From the NCBI RefSeq assembly GCF_015627125.1, contig NZ_VTDO01000007.1, forward strand, positions 42,466 through 106,465: a DNA stretch of 64,000 bases, in the 5' to 3' direction. Origin of the DNA: Acinetobacter rathckeae. GTDB lineage: Bacteria > Pseudomonadota > Gammaproteobacteria > Pseudomonadales > Moraxellaceae. Numbering within the stretch: the stretch's first letter is position 1; each line of letters begins with the position of its first letter. A model generated the notes under the pieces. That model did no database searches, was not told the origin of the DNA, and was given only the letters and a program-made list of their open reading frames with translations. Made by a program: the position numbers and the translations under genes. Of the stretch, positions 49,568 to 58,815 are shown piece after piece.

Positions 49568-49792
49568 ATGAAAGCAATTGCAAAACACAGTGTTCAGTTC
49601 ATGCTTGGTATAGCGGTGTTGGTTGGCACGACACAGTTGTGGGCACATGAAGGCCATACAGCAGGTGAGTCTGATTGTGCAACGCCGTGTAAAGTGAAAA
49701 CGAAACAATCTGCACCACATCATCATATGTCAGATAAAGAGCATATGGATCATACAAAAATGAATATGTCCGAAGCAAACACGCAAAAGTAA
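49568..49792 (+). CDS. Small His/Met-rich periplasmic protein
   Basis: The 74-aa precursor has a signal peptide (about residues 1-26, cut after LWA). The short mature part is rich in His, Met and Cys: HEGHTAGESDCATPCK, HHHMSDKEHMDHTKMNMSE. The composition suggests it binds Cu(I)/Cu(II) in the periplasm. I took ATG 49568 because it starts a proper signal peptide; ATG 49556 is in frame. It is the first gene of the copper operon, before copA, and has no family I recognise. Confidence 0.78.
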   Translation: MKAIAKHSVQFMLGIAVLVGTTQLWAHEGHTAGESDCATPCKVKTKQSAPHHHMSDKEHMDHTKMNMSEANTQK

Positions 49793-49845
49793 TATATACA
49801 TAACCAGTGTGCGTTATGAGTTTTTTGCATTTTAAAGGTGATTAC

Positions 49846-51852
49846 ATGTCAAAGCGTTTTATTCATATTTTACTGTTAGGGGCAGGGTTGTTTACATCAA
49901 CGTTGAGCATTGCTGCAGTGAAAATCTATGACCTGAATATTGATGAGCAGATGGTCAATGTGACAGGGAAACCCCTTAAAAGACACACGGTGAATGGCAA
50001 GTTTGTTGCACCATTGCTTGAGTTTGAAGAGGGAGATGAGGCGGTGATACGTGTGCATAATCATCTTAAAAATCAAGATACCTCATTGCATTGGCATGGT
50101 TTGATTTTACCTGGGATTATGGATGGTGTACCTGGACTCAATCAGTTTAATGGTATTGCACCACATCAGACCTACGAATATAAGTTTAAAGTAGTGCAAA
50201 ATGGTACCTATTGGTATCACTCGCACAGTAAAGGGCAAGAGCAAGATGGCTTGTATGGCCCATTGGTGATTTATCCAAAAGGCAAAGTACCGCTAGCAAG
50301 TTATGAAAAAACTGATCGTGACTATGTGGTGTTGTTGTCAGATTTTCATGCATCGACCAGTGGACAGATCATGAAGAATCTGAAGAAAGAAGCAGATTAT
50401 TATCAAAATCAGCGTGAAACGGTCTTTGATGTGTTGAACCAAGTGAAGCGTGATGGTCTAAAGGCAACATGGAAAGATCGTTCGATGTGGGATCAGATGC
50501 GTATGCTGAAAACTGATATGTCTGATGTGACGGGTTATACCTATTTAATGAATGGTAAAACACCTGAACAAAATTGGACAGGTGAGTTCAAGTCAGGTGA
50601 AAAAATTCGCTTACGCTTTATTAATGCATCGGCGATGTCTTTTTTTGATGTGCGTATTCCTCATTTAAAAATGACCGTGGTTGCCGCAGACGGACAACCT
50701 GTAAAACCTGTGCCTGTAGATGAGTTCCGTATTGGTACAGCAGAAACTTATGATGTGGTGGTTGAGCCTAAACAAGCCAATTATCAGATTGAAGCGGAGT
50801 CGATTGACCGTAGTGGTTTCTCTATTGGTACATTGCACAATGCCAATACTGCACCTGTAAAACAGATTGTCATGCCCGAATCTCGTCCTCGTGCTTTATT
50901 AACGATGGAAGACATGGGCATGGGTCATGCAGGTCACGATATGTCAGCAATGAAAGATATGCCGTCACACGCAGGTATGAATCATGATATGTCTTCGATG
51001 AAAGATATGCCGTCACATGCAGGTATGAATCATGATATGTCAGCAATGAAAGATATGCCGTCACATACAGGTATGAATCATGATATGTCAGCAATGAAAG
51101 ATATGCCGTCACACGCAGGTATGAATCATGATATGTCTTCGATGAAAGACATGCCGTCACACGCAGGTATGAACCACGATATGTCTTCGATGAAAGATAT
51201 GCCGTCACATGCAGGTATGAATCATGATATGTCAGCAATGAAAGACATGCCATCGCATGAAGGTATGAACCATGATATGTCTTCGATGAAAGATATGCCA
51301 AATGGTCAGAAAAATGAGCCTGTGTATGGTTGGGCGAATGCATCAACACCGAAGGGTGATAAAGCATTGCAATATAGTGACCTACAATCGTTAACCCCAC
51401 AAAAAGACACCAGAGCACCAGATCGTGAAATAGAAGTACGTTTGGGTGGAAACATGGAACGTTATATTTGGACTATGAATGGCCAAAAGTATAGTGATTC
51501 ACCACAACCTTTGACGGTGAAATATGGCGAGCGTGTGCGTTTGAAATTTGTGAATGAAAGCATGATGGCACACCCAATGCATTTACATGGCATGTTTATG
51601 CAACTTGAAAATGGGCAAGACCCAAGCAATATGCCAAATAAACATACCTTAATTGTGCCACCAGGTCAGACCGTTACTGCATTACTCACCGCTGATGAAT
51701 TGGGTGAATGGGCAATACATTGTCATCTGATGTACCACATGGCGGCAGGGATGATGAATAAACTGGTCGTTGCCAATGTTGATGCTAGTACCAATGTAAA
51801 TACACCTGTGCCTGCACAAAAACAGAGGGTAAATCCACATGCAAACCACTAA
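49846..51852 (+). CDS. copA: Multicopper oxidase CopA (copper resistance) with Met/His repeat
   Basis: CopA/PcoA-type multicopper oxidase that oxidises and binds copper in the periplasm. All four copper-ligand clusters are present: HWHG (residues 82-85), YHSHS (124-128), HPMHLHG (from 576) and HCHLMYHMAAGMM (from 625). Between cupredoxin domains 2 and 3 lie seven perfect or near-perfect copies of the 16-mer MKDMPSHAGMNHDMSS (residues 369-480). The signal peptide begins MSKRFIHILLL and lacks the twin arginine usual for PcoA/CopA. I chose ATG 49846 with AAGGTGA upstream; a start at 49807 is less likely. The predicted protein is 668 aa. Confidence 0.95.
   Translation: MSKRFIHILLLGAGLFTSTLSIAAVKIYDLNIDEQMVNVTGKPLKRHTVNGKFVAPLLEFEEGDEAVIRVHNHLKNQDTSLHWHGLILPGIMDGVPGLNQFNGIAPHQTYEYKFKVVQNGTYWYHSHSKGQEQDGLYGPLVIYPKGKVPLASYEKTDRDYVVLLSDFHASTSGQIMKNLKKEADYYQNQRETVFDVLNQVKRDGLKATWKDRSMWDQMRMLKTDMSDVTGYTYLMNGKTPEQNWTGEFKSGEKIRLRFINASAMSFFDVRIPHLKMTVVAADGQPVKPVPVDEFRIGTAETYDVVVEPKQANYQIEAESIDRSGFSIGTLHNANTAPVKQIVMPESRPRALLTMEDMGMGHAGHDMSAMKDMPSHAGMNHDMSSMKDMPSHAGMNHDMSAMKDMPSHTGMNHDMSAMKDMPSHAGMNHDMSSMKDMPSHAGMNHDMSSMKDMPSHAGMNHDMSAMKDMPSHEGMNHDMSSMKDMPNGQKNEPVYGWANASTPKGDKALQYSDLQSLTPQKDTRAPDREIEVRLGGNMERYIWTMNGQKYSDSPQPLTVKYGERVRLKFVNESMMAHPMHLHGMFMQLENGQDPSNMPNKHTLIVPPGQTVTALLTADELGEWAIHCHLMYHMAAGMMNKLVVANVDASTNVNTPVPAQKQRVNPHANH
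50950..51300 (+). repeat. 48-bp tandem repeat inside copA
   Basis: Seven in-frame 48-bp units (50950-51285) plus a 15-bp partial unit. Each encodes 4 Met and 2 His. The units differ by a few synonymous changes and by A/T/E at position 8 and S/A at position 16. The copy number is likely to vary between strains by slippage or recombination. Confidence 0.97.
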
Positions 51853-52579
51853 TCAAATCATGTTTAAAACCGTTCTGTCTATGAGCTTACTTGGACTTGC
51901 TCAGCTAAGTTTTGCCCAAAGTCATGCGATTGAAATGCATCATATGGCTGAACATGGTGATCAGGTGTATCAAGTCACTAAATTATCCAATGAATGGTCT
52001 ATGAATAAAGATGGTCAAGGGACTTTTGGCTCAAGTTTGGAAAGCTTGATAGGTACAGATGAAAATCGTTTATTTGTTGAAGCCAGTTTTAATAAAGCAG
52101 AAAGCCATCAGCCAAATTATAATGTATCTGCATTATATAGCCGTAATGTTTCAGATTTTTGGGATGTTCAGGCAGGTGTAAAGTATCAGGCAGAACGCAA
52201 TAATTCAGACAGCCAACGCGTTGATGCTGTGGTGGGTATTTTAGGTTTAGCCCCATACTTTTTTGAAACCAAAGCCTATGTGTATGCAGGTCAGTATGGT
52301 TTTTTGGGTGCAAGTGTGGCGTTAGAGCGTGACTTTTTGTTAACACAAAAACTCATTACGCAGCCGTATGTTGATGCCGAATTTGTTTTTCGTGATCAGT
52401 CTAAAGAGGCCGCAAAATCAGGTTTATCTGAGTTTAAAACAGGGATAAAAACCCGTTATGAAATCAATAAGCGGGTTCGCCCTTTTGTAGATGTGGCCTA
52501 TGCTTATGAAAAAGGCGAGAAAGGCAAGGCAGTTGAAAAAGACTGGCGATATGGTTTAGGTGTAGAGCTGATTTTTTAA
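51839..52579 (+). CDS. copB: Copper resistance outer-membrane protein CopB
   Basis: CopB/PcoB is an outer-membrane beta-barrel that works with CopA. The 246-aa precursor has a signal peptide (cut after FAQ), a short His/Met segment (HAIEMHHMAEHGD) and the barrel with LYSRNVSDFWDVQAGVKYQ and PFVDVAYAYEKG. The long Met-rich N-terminal region of PcoB is missing; here the Met/His load sits in CopA instead. It overlaps copA by 14 nt and ends at a terminator. Confidence 0.93.
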   Translation: MQTTNQIMFKTVLSMSLLGLAQLSFAQSHAIEMHHMAEHGDQVYQVTKLSNEWSMNKDGQGTFGSSLESLIGTDENRLFVEASFNKAESHQPNYNVSALYSRNVSDFWDVQAGVKYQAERNNSDSQRVDAVVGILGLAPYFFETKAYVYAGQYGFLGASVALERDFLLTQKLITQPYVDAEFVFRDQSKEAAKSGLSEFKTGIKTRYEINKRVRPFVDVAYAYEKGEKGKAVEKDWRYGLGVELIF

Positions 52580-52632
52580 ATACTTTGCACTTTTAAGGTG
52601 TGATTTTATACCTTGGTATGAAAGTGAGAATG

Positions 52633-52679
52633 AACCCATCAAATGACCTGAAATTCGGGCGGTTTTGATGGGTTTTTTC
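52633..52679 (+). terminator. Terminator after copB
   Basis: AACCCATCAAA and TTTGATGGGTT form an 11-bp stem with a 20-nt loop, followed by a T run. Confidence 0.8.
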
Positions 52680-52722
52680 TTGGCTTGTGACATAAGCGTA
52701 AAATATAGGATAGTATGTGGGC

Positions 52723-52808
52723 TGTCGGGGGAGTCTTGTATTTAAGACTGAGAGGCTATTAGAGCGACCCTTTGAACCTGACCCAGTCGATGCGGGTGTA
52801 GGAAGACA
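52723..52808 (+). promoter_or_regulatory. TPP riboswitch (THI element)
   Basis: The conserved core is complete: GGGGGAGTC, ACTGAGAGG, ACCCTTTGAACCTGA and GATGCGGGTGTAGGAA. P1 is TGTC (52723-52726) pairing with GACA (52805-52808). Downstream, GTCTC (52840-52844) can pair with GAGAC (52852-52856) and hide the GAGAG ribosome-binding site (52850-52854), so control is probably at translation. It governs thiO-thiS-thiG-thiF. Confidence 0.96.
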
Positions 52809-52860
52809 TATAAGATGATGATCTTCTGCATAATCACGGGTCTCAACCAGAGAGACTACG

Positions 52861-52896
52861 ATGTATATTTTTTTAAAGATGAGTAAATGGTCATGA
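52861..52896 (+). CDS. Leader peptide ORF between riboswitch and thiO (11 aa)
   Basis: ATG 52861 follows GAGAG at a 6-nt spacing and opens an 11-codon frame, MYIFLKMSKWS, ending with TGA at 52894-52896. The stop overlaps the second ATG of thiO (ATGA at 52893). The riboswitch-controlled ribosome-binding site serves this ORF rather than thiO directly, so thiO would be reached by translational coupling. Expression is inferred, not shown. Confidence 0.5.
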   Translation: MYIFLKMSKWS

Positions 52897-53819
52897 CGTG
52901 GTCTATTTTAGGCGATGGCGTGACAGGTTTATGTGTTGCAACTGCACTCATGCAAGCGGGTGAACGTTGTGAAGTGATTACATCAGCGCATATTGCTGCC
53001 TCACACTGGGCAGGTGGTATGCTTGCACCATACTGTGAGGCAGAAAGTGCCAGTGCGTATGTCACTGAACAAGGTCTGAAAGGCATTGAGTGGTGGCAAA
53101 AGAACATTCAAACGGTGCATAAAAAGGGCACATTGGTGGTTGCTCCTGCAAGAGATCGGCAAGAATTACAGTATTTTTCCCAGAGGACGCAAAACCATCA
53201 GTGGGTTGACCCACGAGCACTTGAACCTGACCTTGCAGATGGTTTTGAAAAAGGCTTATTTTTTGCAGATGAAGCACATTTAGACCCTCGTCATGCTTTG
53301 GCACAGCTCAAAAAAAAACTTATTGAACACGGCGTGGTGTTTCACAGCAAAGCACCGAGTGGTCAAATCATTGACTGTCGGGGTATTGCTGCTACAGATC
53401 AGTTGCAAAACTTACGTGCCGTGCGTGGGGAAATGCTGATTTTACAAAGTCATGATGTAACATTCTCTCGTCCAATTCGCTTTTTACACCCTCGGTTTCC
53501 ATGCTATTTAGTGCCTCGTGCAGAGGGGCAGTTTATGCTCGGTGCAACCATGTTAGAAAGCCAAGATGCAGGGAAAATTAGTGTAAGGGCTTTATTAGAG
53601 TTACTGACCTCATTGTATGTATTGAATCCTGCATTTGCCGAAGCCAAAGTTTTGGAAACAGGCACAGGCTTGCGTCCGTCATTTCCTGATAATTTACCTA
53701 AAATTGAGTATCAGCAGGGACGGTATTTTATTAATGGTATGTATCGGCATGGGTTTTTACTTGCACCTGTTTTAGCAGAGCAGTTTATTCAGTTACTCAG
53801 TACATCAAAGGTGAATTGA
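52893..53819 (+). CDS. thiO: Glycine oxidase ThiO (FAD-dependent)
   Basis: ThiO oxidises glycine to dehydroglycine for the thiazole moiety of thiamine. The N-terminal FAD loop is SILGDGVTGLCVATALMQAG. Later conserved segments are AGGMLAPYCE, RAVRGEMLIL, YLVPRAEGQFMLGAT and TGLRPSFPDNLP, and GMYRHGFLLAPVLAE contains the C-terminal FAD-binding part. ATG 52893 overlaps the leader ORF stop; ATG 52887 is also in frame. It is the first structural gene of the thi operon and overlaps thiS by one base. Confidence 0.92.
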   Translation: MTWSILGDGVTGLCVATALMQAGERCEVITSAHIAASHWAGGMLAPYCEAESASAYVTEQGLKGIEWWQKNIQTVHKKGTLVVAPARDRQELQYFSQRTQNHQWVDPRALEPDLADGFEKGLFFADEAHLDPRHALAQLKKKLIEHGVVFHSKAPSGQIIDCRGIAATDQLQNLRAVRGEMLILQSHDVTFSRPIRFLHPRFPCYLVPRAEGQFMLGATMLESQDAGKISVRALLELLTSLYVLNPAFAEAKVLETGTGLRPSFPDNLPKIEYQQGRYFINGMYRHGFLLAPVLAEQFIQLLSTSKVN

Positions 53820-54016
53820 TGAAGATTATATTTAATGGTCAAGTTGTTGTGACCAGCTGTGTATATTTAAAAGAGTTTTTATTATCAAAAGAGATTGATA
53901 TTCAGTCAGTTGCAACGGCTGTCAATACTGATTTTGTACCACGTTCTTTATATGCAACCACTGAGTTAACTGAAGGGATGAGCATTGAAGTGGTCTCACC
54001 CATGCAAGGCGGATAA
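53819..54016 (+). CDS. thiS: Sulfur carrier protein ThiS
   Basis: ThiS is a ubiquitin-like protein that carries sulfur as a C-terminal thiocarboxylate. The 65-aa product ends in the essential Gly-Gly (SPMQGG) and has [12 protein letters not shown] [12 protein letters not shown] before it. ATG 53819 overlaps the thiO stop (TGATG), with AAGGTG upstream. Confidence 0.95.
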   Translation: MKIIFNGQVVVTSCVYLKEFLLSKEIDIQSVATAVNTDFVPRSLYATTELTEGMSIEVVSPMQGG

Positions 54017-54020
54017 AACA

Positions 54021-54782
54021 ATGCTTTATGACTTTCCTTTACAATCTCGTTTGTTGCTTGGCACAGCAGGTTATCCATCTCCTGAGACATTAGAACAAGC
54101 GATTGATGCCTCTGGTACAGAAATTATTACGGTGAGTTTACGCAGAGAGGGTGCATCTGGGGGGGCACATTTTCGTGAGTTGCTTAAAAGAACCAATAAG
54201 AAAATTTTGCCCAATACGGCCAGTTGTTTTGGGGTAAAAGAGGCTGTGACCACCGCACATATGGCACGTGAAGTCTTTGAAACCAATTGGATTAAATTAG
54301 AGGTGATTGGTCATGCCGACACCTTACAACCCAATCCTTTTGCATTGGTCGAAGCGGCGCGAATTTTATGTGAAGATGGTTTTCAAGTGTTTCCTTATAT
54401 GACAGAAGACTTGGTTTTGGCTGAAAAACTATTGCAAGTGGGTTGTCAGGTACTCATGCCGTGGGCATCTCCGATTGGTTCAGGGCAAGGGGTGCGTAAT
54501 ATAGAAGGCTTACGTGCCATGCGTGCTTATTTCCCTGATACGCCGTTAATTGTAGATGCAGGCATTGGTGCACCGAGCCAAGCGGCACAGGTGATGGAAA
54601 TGGGTTTTGATGCCGTTTTGCTAAATACTGCTGTGGCAAAAGCGGTGAAACCCGTTCAAATGGCGGGCGCATTTAGATCTGCAATTGAAGCAGGGCATGC
54701 GGCATATCAGGCAGGTTTGATGCCGAAGCGAAATATGGCACATGCATCCACGCCTGCCTATGGCTTAGCTTCACTGTTTTAG
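54021..54782 (+). CDS. thiG: Thiazole synthase ThiG
   Basis: ThiG builds the thiazole phosphate ring from deoxyxylulose phosphate, dehydroglycine and ThiS thiocarboxylate. The TIM-barrel motifs are [37 protein letters not shown] and NWIKLEVIG (the active-site Lys). [13 protein letters not shown] and [17 protein letters not shown] complete the set. I chose ATG 54021, 5 nt after thiS, with GGCGGA upstream; the in-frame start at 53985 would overlap thiS. Length is 253 aa. Confidence 0.96.
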   Translation: MLYDFPLQSRLLLGTAGYPSPETLEQAIDASGTEIITVSLRREGASGGAHFRELLKRTNKKILPNTASCFGVKEAVTTAHMAREVFETNWIKLEVIGHADTLQPNPFALVEAARILCEDGFQVFPYMTEDLVLAEKLLQVGCQVLMPWASPIGSGQGVRNIEGLRAMRAYFPDTPLIVDAGIGAPSQAAQVMEMGFDAVLLNTAVAKAVKPVQMAGAFRSAIEAGHAAYQAGLMPKRNMAHASTPAYGLASLF

Positions 54783-54790
54783 GAGGTGTT

Positions 54791-55765
54791 ATGCGTTATT
54801 GTCGCCAAACCCAAATGGCTGAAATTGGTGAGCAAGGGCAACACAAATTGCACAATGCCCGTGTGCTTGTGGTGGGTGCAGGCGGGCTAGGCTGTCAGGT
54901 ATTACCCCTTTTGGTGGGGGCTGGGGTCGGGTTTATTCGTTTGTACGATGCAGATGTGGTGGATGAAAGTAATTTGCATCGTCAAACCTTGTACCGTATG
55001 AGCGATATTGGGGTGAAGAAGGTGCATGCTGCCATTCAGACATTGCAGGCATTGAACCCCGATGTGGTGATTGAAGGCCATGCCACACGTTTATATGTGC
55101 CAGAGGCTCAACAGGCATTACAAGATATTGATCTAGTGATTGATGCTGCAGATAATTTTGTGACGACATATCTGTTATCGGATGCATGTTTTGCATGTCA
55201 TATTCCTTTTGTGAGTGCATCGGTGATGATGCGAGAGGGTTATGTTGGGGCATTTTGCGCAGGTGCACCGAGTTACCGTGCGGTCTTCCCACGAATTTCA
55301 ACGCAGTTAGGGTCATGTAATACACAAGGTGTGATGGGTTCGGCAGTTGCTGTTGTTGGGGCGATGCAAGCACAAGTGGCTTTAAGCCTATTGCTAGATT
55401 TTAAACCTTCGGTTTTGGGACAGTTTTTTCAATTTGACTTTACCACGTGGCAAAATAAAACCATGAAGTTTCATTTGGCAGAAGAGCCAGCGCATGTAGC
55501 AATGACATTTATAGATATGCAATCTATGCAAGCAAATGATTATGTGGTGGATTTACGTAGTGAGCAGGAGTTAAAAACAGCACCTACAATAGACGCAACC
55601 ATTCGAATGAGTGTCGATGAATGTAAGGTATTGCATTGGTCTGACCCGAGTAAAAGATTGGTCTTGGTATGTCGGCAGGGTGTTCGTGCTTTAAGCGTGG
55701 CACAATATTTAAATGATACTCAAGGAGTTGAAAATATTGCTATTTTAGCGATGGGTGATGGATAG
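54791..55765 (+). CDS. thiF: ThiF/MoeB-type adenylyltransferase fused to a rhodanese domain
   Basis: This E1-like enzyme adenylates the C-terminal glycine of ThiS, and its C-terminal rhodanese domain probably supplies sulfur. The nucleotide loop is VVGAGGLGCQVLPLL (about residues 27-41), with the E1 motif DADVVDESNLHRQTLY and the Asp of VIDAADNF. The rhodanese domain (about 238-324) has its active Cys in VLVCRQGVRAL. The zinc CxxC pairs of MoeB and ThiF are missing: SYRAVFP replaces CYRCLFP. It is the last gene of the operon; spacing to thiG is 8 nt. Confidence 0.92.
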   Translation: MRYCRQTQMAEIGEQGQHKLHNARVLVVGAGGLGCQVLPLLVGAGVGFIRLYDADVVDESNLHRQTLYRMSDIGVKKVHAAIQTLQALNPDVVIEGHATRLYVPEAQQALQDIDLVIDAADNFVTTYLLSDACFACHIPFVSASVMMREGYVGAFCAGAPSYRAVFPRISTQLGSCNTQGVMGSAVAVVGAMQAQVALSLLLDFKPSVLGQFFQFDFTTWQNKTMKFHLAEEPAHVAMTFIDMQSMQANDYVVDLRSEQELKTAPTIDATIRMSVDECKVLHWSDPSKRLVLVCRQGVRALSVAQYLNDTQGVENIAILAMGDG

Positions 55766-56649
55766 TCTGTTTAGCACATGGTATGTAAAAGAGCTTTATA
55801 GGTATACAATTAATCTTCCTTATGTTAATTGTTTTGCATATTTTATGTGTCCAAAGCCTCTGAAACAACAGTAGCTATCATATTCAGCATAAACTTGAGC
55901 CCTGAACGATGTTTTGAATGCTCAATATAATGTAATTTTTTAAGTGGATCATTGACGGTTTAATCAGTTCACGTTTTGAAAGTAATGCTTTAGTATCATC
56001 AGGCACAGGCTGGTTTTGTTTTATCTTACGACATCTTGGGGTAATAAGCTTTAATCCTCTTGATACTAAAATTTCAGTCTTTGCTTTACTCAGGTAACTA
56101 TTCTTATCAACAAGTAATATGTCTTTTAATTCACGTGTCAATTGCTCTATGAGCGTTGTGTCATGTACACCTCGCTGATATTAGTTTTAGGTTAATTCTC
56201 TCTCCTAAGTAATTTATGATTAGATGTAACTTAAACCTATAAAATCAACCAGTAATACTTTTTTCTCTCGTTGCTTAATTTTTAAACATAAGATGTCTTT
56301 GGATTCTTAAATTAAATTTTCGTTGTTGTGTTTTTTGATTTGAAATGAGGGTTTTTTCTAACGCTACGTTAAGTTTTTTGCAAAACTCATCCAAAGTACA
56401 AAATAATTCAGTAATTTAGTTCATTGAAGACCTTATCTTTATAAATTTTTATATTGAAAAACAATATTTTTCAATGTCTAAGGATTTTTTAGCTACTCTA
56501 TATACAAAAAAAGATATATTTTTATAAAACCTTAAAAAGTACATAAAATTACATTTTATATAATATGTATTTACATTGTAATAATTTTATTATTTAATAA
56601 TCTTAATTCAATCTTAAATGATAACTAGTTTTGGTTTTTTAATAATTTT
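55766..56649. other. AT-rich intergenic region with insertion-sequence remnant
   Basis: This 884-bp gap separates the thi operon from the type I secretion genes. It holds a decayed IS982-type transposase gene (55843-56424, minus) and a very AT-rich stretch (56425-56649) that must include the promoter of the secretion operon. No intact gene and no clear terminal inverted repeats are visible. Confidence 0.6.
55843..56424 (-). pseudogene. Degenerate IS982-family transposase
   Basis: Reading on the minus strand from ATG 56424, fragments of an IS982-like transposase can be followed. They start with ITELFCTLDEFCKKL (after a stop at codon 3), then RHLMFKN, ATREKSITG, FYRFKLHLIINYLGE, LLVDKNSYLSKAK, RGLKLITPR and ALLSKRELI. 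After a frameshift come LKKLHYIEHSKHRSGLKFML and VVSEALDT before a TAA. Several stops, at least one frameshift and a central deletion make it non-functional. The longest open piece is 55884-56141. Confidence 0.8.
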
Positions 56650-58806
56650 ATGACTCATTTAGAAGAAACAAAAGGCGCTGTATCATCAGCCATGCCTGAA
56701 AAAAAAACAGCAGATTATGCATTAATTGGCCTGATGGTCTTGGCTCAATACCATGGTATTGCAGCCAATATGGCAGATATCGAACATAGATTTGCACACA
56801 GTGGCAAAGGTTTAGACCAAACCGCTTGGTTATTGGCAGCCAAAGAACTAGGTTTAAAAGCACGCTCTACCACCCAAAAAATAGAACGATTGCATTTAGC
56901 TAATCTTCCGGCTTTAGTTTGGAGAGAAGATGGGCAACATTTTATTCTTGCAAAAATTGATAATGATAAATTTCTCATTCAAGACTTACAACAAAACCGT
57001 CCCATACTTTTATCTAAACTTGAATTTGAGCAGCGTTATTCAGGGCAGTTAATTTTAGTCACGTCACGTGCTTCTGTACTTGGTAATTTAGCTAAATTTG
57101 ATTTTACTTGGTTCATTCCGGCGGTCATTAAGTACCGCCGAATTTTTTTAGAAGTTCTTGCAGTTTCAGTGGTTTTACAGCTCTTTGCACTGATTACACC
57201 GTTATTCTTTCAGGTTGTGATGGATAAAGTCTTAGTCCATCGTGGGTTTTCTACATTAGATGTAATTGCGATCGCTTTTCTAGTGGTTACACTCTTTGAA
57301 ATTACTTTAGGTGGGCTAAGAACCTATATTTTTGCACATACCACCAGTCGAATAGATGTAGAACTTGGTGCCCGTTTATTTAGGCATTTACTCAGTTTAC
57401 CCATCAGTTACTTTGAAACACGCCGAGTAGGCGATACTGTTGCTCGTGTACGTGAATTAGAACAAATCCGTAACTTTCTGACCGGTCAAGCACTCACTTC
57501 AGTTTTAGACTTTTGCTTTTCATTCATCTTTTTAGCGGTGATGTGGTACTACAGTGGTTGGCTGACATTAATTGTATTGGCTTCTTTGCCTTTATATGCA
57601 CTGTGGTCTGCCAGTATTAGTCCAATTTTACGTACTCGGTTGAATGAAAAGTTTGCAAGAAATGCCGACAGTCAGTCTTTCTTAGTAGAGTCAGTGACAA
57701 CAATTAGTACCATTAAGTCGATGGCGGTTGAACCACAAATGACTCGTCGATGGGATCAACAACTTGCAGCATATGTTTCGGCAGGGTTTAGGGTGACCCG
57801 TTTGGCGACTATTGGACAACAAGGGATACAACTGATTCAAAAGCTCGTCACGGTCGCAACATTGTGGTTCGGTGCCAAACTAGTCATTTCAGGAGATTTA
57901 ACAGTCGGTCAATTGATTGCTTTTAATATGCTTGCAGGACAAGTTGCCGCACCTGTAATTCGCTTGGCTCAACTGTGGCAAGACTTTCAACAAGTGGGAA
58001 TTTCTGTTGCACGTTTGGGAGATATTTTAAATACACCGACTGAAAACCCAACCAGTCGTATGGCACTCCCCGAAATTAAAGGAAAAATTCAATTTGAACG
58101 AATCTCTTTTCGCTATCGTCCAGATGCACCTGAAGTTTTAAGAGGCTTTTCTTTAAATATACGTGCCGGTGAAGTATTAGGCCTTGTTGGTCGGTCAGGC
58201 TCAGGAAAAAGTACCATTACACGTCTCATTCAACGTTTATATGTTCCAGAAAATGGGCGAGTTTTAATTGATGGCAATGATTTAGCATTAGCCGACTCTG
58301 CATGGCTACGTCGACAAATTGGTGTCGTTCTGCAAGAAAATATTTTAATGAATTGTAGTATTCGAGAAAACATTGCTTTAAGTGACCCTGGTATGTCACT
58401 TGAACGTGTGATTCGAGCGGCACAGCTTGCAGGTGCACATGAGTTTATTTCAGAACTTTCTGAGGGCTATGACACGGTGGTTGGAGAGCAAGGTTCAGGT
58501 CTTTCAGGCGGACAACGTCAGCGTATTGCGATTGCCAGAGCATTGGTGGTCAACCCACGGATTCTTATTTTAGATGAGGCAACCAGTGCGCTTGATTATG
58601 AGTCTGAACATGCCATTATGAAAAATATGCGTGCTATTTGCCAAGGTCGAACAGTAATTATTATTGCCCATCGATTATCTACCGTACGTGGCTGTCATCG
58701 AATTGTGGCCATGGATAAAGGGCAAATTGTTGAGCAAGGCTCACACGCAGAGTTACTGCAAAAACAAGGGTATTACAAATACCTATTTGATCTACAGTCA
58801 TCTTAG
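56650..58806 (+). CDS. Type I secretion ABC transporter (HlyB-like)
   Basis: This 718-aa protein is the inner-membrane ATPase of a type I secretion system. Residues about 15-140 form a C39-like domain that lacks the catalytic Cys ([14 protein letters not shown]) but keeps a His (GQHFILAKI), as in HlyB, so it binds rather than cuts its substrate. Six membrane helices follow (about 155-430), then the ATPase: Walker [10 protein letters not shown] (514-522), signature [15 protein letters not shown], Walker [14 protein letters not shown] and the His switch IIAHRL. Substrates are likely unprocessed RTX-like proteins. It is the first gene of the operon; the substrate is not in the window. Confidence 0.95.
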   Translation: MTHLEETKGAVSSAMPEKKTADYALIGLMVLAQYHGIAANMADIEHRFAHSGKGLDQTAWLLAAKELGLKARSTTQKIERLHLANLPALVWREDGQHFILAKIDNDKFLIQDLQQNRPILLSKLEFEQRYSGQLILVTSRASVLGNLAKFDFTWFIPAVIKYRRIFLEVLAVSVVLQLFALITPLFFQVVMDKVLVHRGFSTLDVIAIAFLVVTLFEITLGGLRTYIFAHTTSRIDVELGARLFRHLLSLPISYFETRRVGDTVARVRELEQIRNFLTGQALTSVLDFCFSFIFLAVMWYYSGWLTLIVLASLPLYALWSASISPILRTRLNEKFARNADSQSFLVESVTTISTIKSMAVEPQMTRRWDQQLAAYVSAGFRVTRLATIGQQGIQLIQKLVTVATLWFGAKLVISGDLTVGQLIAFNMLAGQVAAPVIRLAQLWQDFQQVGISVARLGDILNTPTENPTSRMALPEIKGKIQFERISFRYRPDAPEVLRGFSLNIRAGEVLGLVGRSGSGKSTITRLIQRLYVPENGRVLIDGNDLALADSAWLRRQIGVVLQENILMNCSIRENIALSDPGMSLERVIRAAQLAGAHEFISELSEGYDTVVGEQGSGLSGGQRQRIAIARALVVNPRILILDEATSALDYESEHAIMKNMRAICQGRTVIIIAHRLSTVRGCHRIVAMDKGQIVEQGSHAELLQKQGYYKYLFDLQSS

Positions 58807-58815
58807 GTATGTGCT

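Noticed and set aside
50870..51418. A 182-codon open frame antisense to copA
   Set aside because: It arises from the 48-bp repeat read backwards, giving a low-complexity Tyr/Ser/Leu-rich product. It has no ribosome-binding site and all family motifs lie on the plus strand.
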